A stretch of DNA of 64,000 nt. It comes from Nematostella vectensis. Its lineage: Eukaryota > Cnidaria > Anthozoa > Actiniaria > Edwardsiidae. The stretch spans positions 9,654,813 to 9,718,812 of the forward strand of contig NC_064041.1 of NCBI RefSeq assembly GCF_932526225.1. The letters are read 5' to 3'. The notes beneath the pieces were generated by a model that made no database searches, was not told where the DNA came from, and worked only from the letters and a program-made list of their open reading frames with translations. Shown one piece after another: positions 62,648 to 64,000 of the stretch. The position numbers were made by a program, and so were the translations under genes. Position 1 is the stretch's first letter. Each line of letters starts with the position of its first letter.

Positions 62648-64000
62648 CTCCAGGCGATATGATTATTTAGCGCCTGTAGCGCTCACTCATTTGGCAGACC
62701 CATTGCTCGCTAACATTTCCCTCACAGGTTCACCAGTATGACTTATGTGACAACACGACGCCTCATCCACGTTGATTTTCGAATGCAAAGATGACCGTCC
62801 CTTCGTTACTATAGTAACTTTAAGCCATTAATTAACCAGCCAGGAAAAAAGCTTCAACTATATTTTACTCCCTCGTAAGAAAAACCTCAGATTGGTGCGG
62901 GCAAAAGCTAAATTGGCCGGTAATGGTAGCGTCTAACTCGCATTTCAACCAGCAAAGTGATTTTCGAGAGAGATAAGATAGAAGGTCGTTGACTGCGGTC
63001 TAGTCGGGAGTAGGAAGGGGAAAGTTTACGTCAATTCTAAGGTGTACCTAATTTAGTATGGATCGCTCTATAGGGGCCAATACAAATCAGGCAGGCCAGA
63101 AGTCATCGCTTAAAGATAGCTCGGATAACACGTACTCGTTAAAAGCTGATATTGTTAAGATAAATGAGTAACACCGGATTTTACATCAGTAAAAAGTGCT
63201 AAAATCCCAAACGAGCCAACCACAAATAAACCGGTTTTTTTGAGCTTTATATTTTTTACTAGAGCGGTGCTACTTATTCTTATCAGTGCGGCAATTTTCG
63301 TGTAATTTGTCAAAAAGACAAATGTTGACGAGTTTAAAATATTGTCATTTCGCCGGTATGTTACGCGAATTCGTAGTTAGTGCTAAGCCTTAATTGTACA
63401 CTGTAACTCTTCAAATTCCGTAAATGCTGGTTTCAGCACCCAGCTACCAATAAGCGCCTCGCTTCGAATGAGCACCGATAAGTTAATCATGAGTTTTTTT
63501 CCTTACGAACAACAAAAGACGCTTACTGAAGTAATCTTTGCAATAAGTCTGGTTAAATTTCTCACTACTCTATGATTTAGCTTGATAATTGAAACAAATT
63601 GATGTCATTCGTATAGAGTTAGCGCCCCCTCGCTTCAAGTGAAGTGGGTGTGCTTTTTTCTTAATAAAGAACGATATCGTACCAAACAATCGCAAGTAAG
63701 ATCTATAAGCGATCTGAGGTGCGAGATTAATTCAGGGGAGTAGCCAGGGGGGTGGCCTAGGGGGCCCGCACCCCCCTTTAGCAGCCAAAAAATACAGTAA
63801 ATGTATGAGACATTATCTAAAATACACGAAAAAATGCCTTGAAAGTCCCTTTTGGGCCCCCTCCTGTTAAAATTCCTGACGACGCCGCTGCAACTTGACC
63901 GCGAACAATGACCGCGAGCTATCACATTACGATCGCACACAATCGCACATGATCACAGGGTGAGTTTCCATAGATAGATATTTACACTCTTTTTTTTTTA
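62648..64000. other. Upstream region of NCS1
   Basis: No exon recognised. The NCS1 promoter and any 5' UTR should lie here. A dispersed-repeat fragment with gtagccaggggggtggccta is at about 63735-63850. No tRNA or other RNA gene was seen. Confidence 0.5.

Overview
The window is animal genomic DNA: genes are split into many short exons with GT-AG introns, and three conserved metazoan genes can be reconstructed exon by exon. Cysteine-rich secreted proteins with symmetrical phase-1 EGF, sushi and FN3 exons, compact introns and an intact BEL/Pao retrotransposon fit an anthozoan cnidarian such as a sea anemone. The species is an inference; nothing in the sequence proves it.

Layout. (1) 1-14309, plus strand: the 3' part of gene A, a very large secreted mosaic protein (cbEGF, sushi, EGF, a huge unrecognised core, Ig, GCC2/GCC3 ephrin-receptor-like, FN3). 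(2) 17074-21266, minus: MCMBP, an MCM2-7 chaperone, in two exons. (3) 21610-26171, plus: TMCO1, an ER Ca2+ channel and translocon factor, in seven exons, head to head with MCMBP across 343 bp. (4) 27253-47779, minus: gene B, a complete paralogue of gene A in 21 exons whose spliced CDS (9366 nt, 3121 residues) stays in frame and starts with a signal peptide and an EMI domain. A and B are tail to tail and enclose MCMBP and TMCO1. (5) 48324-55114: a full-length BEL/Pao element with LTRs that read identical, nested in a small TIR element. (6) 55250-56476, minus: four exons of an unrecognised gene. (7) 59147-62647, minus: NCS1 (frequenin), eight exons and exactly 190 residues. The remainder is intron or intergenic DNA with minisatellites, TIR elements and one non-LTR retrotransposon tail.

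Most unusual observations. First, at several unrelated exon-intron boundaries (MCMBP exon 1, TMCO1 exons 5 and 6, three EGF exons of gene B, one FN3 exon of gene A) the tandem repeats in the adjacent intron are copies of the splice junction itself, including the end of the exon and the GT or AG. In MCMBP this has grown into an array of roughly 28 units. Second, the giant exon of genes A and B encodes about two dozen degenerate 17-18-residue repeats bracketed by conserved furin-type sites, which suggests a repeat fragment released from a proprotein. Third, A and B are a mosaic of nearly identical and strongly diverged segments with sharp borders, as expected of gene conversion between inverted copies.
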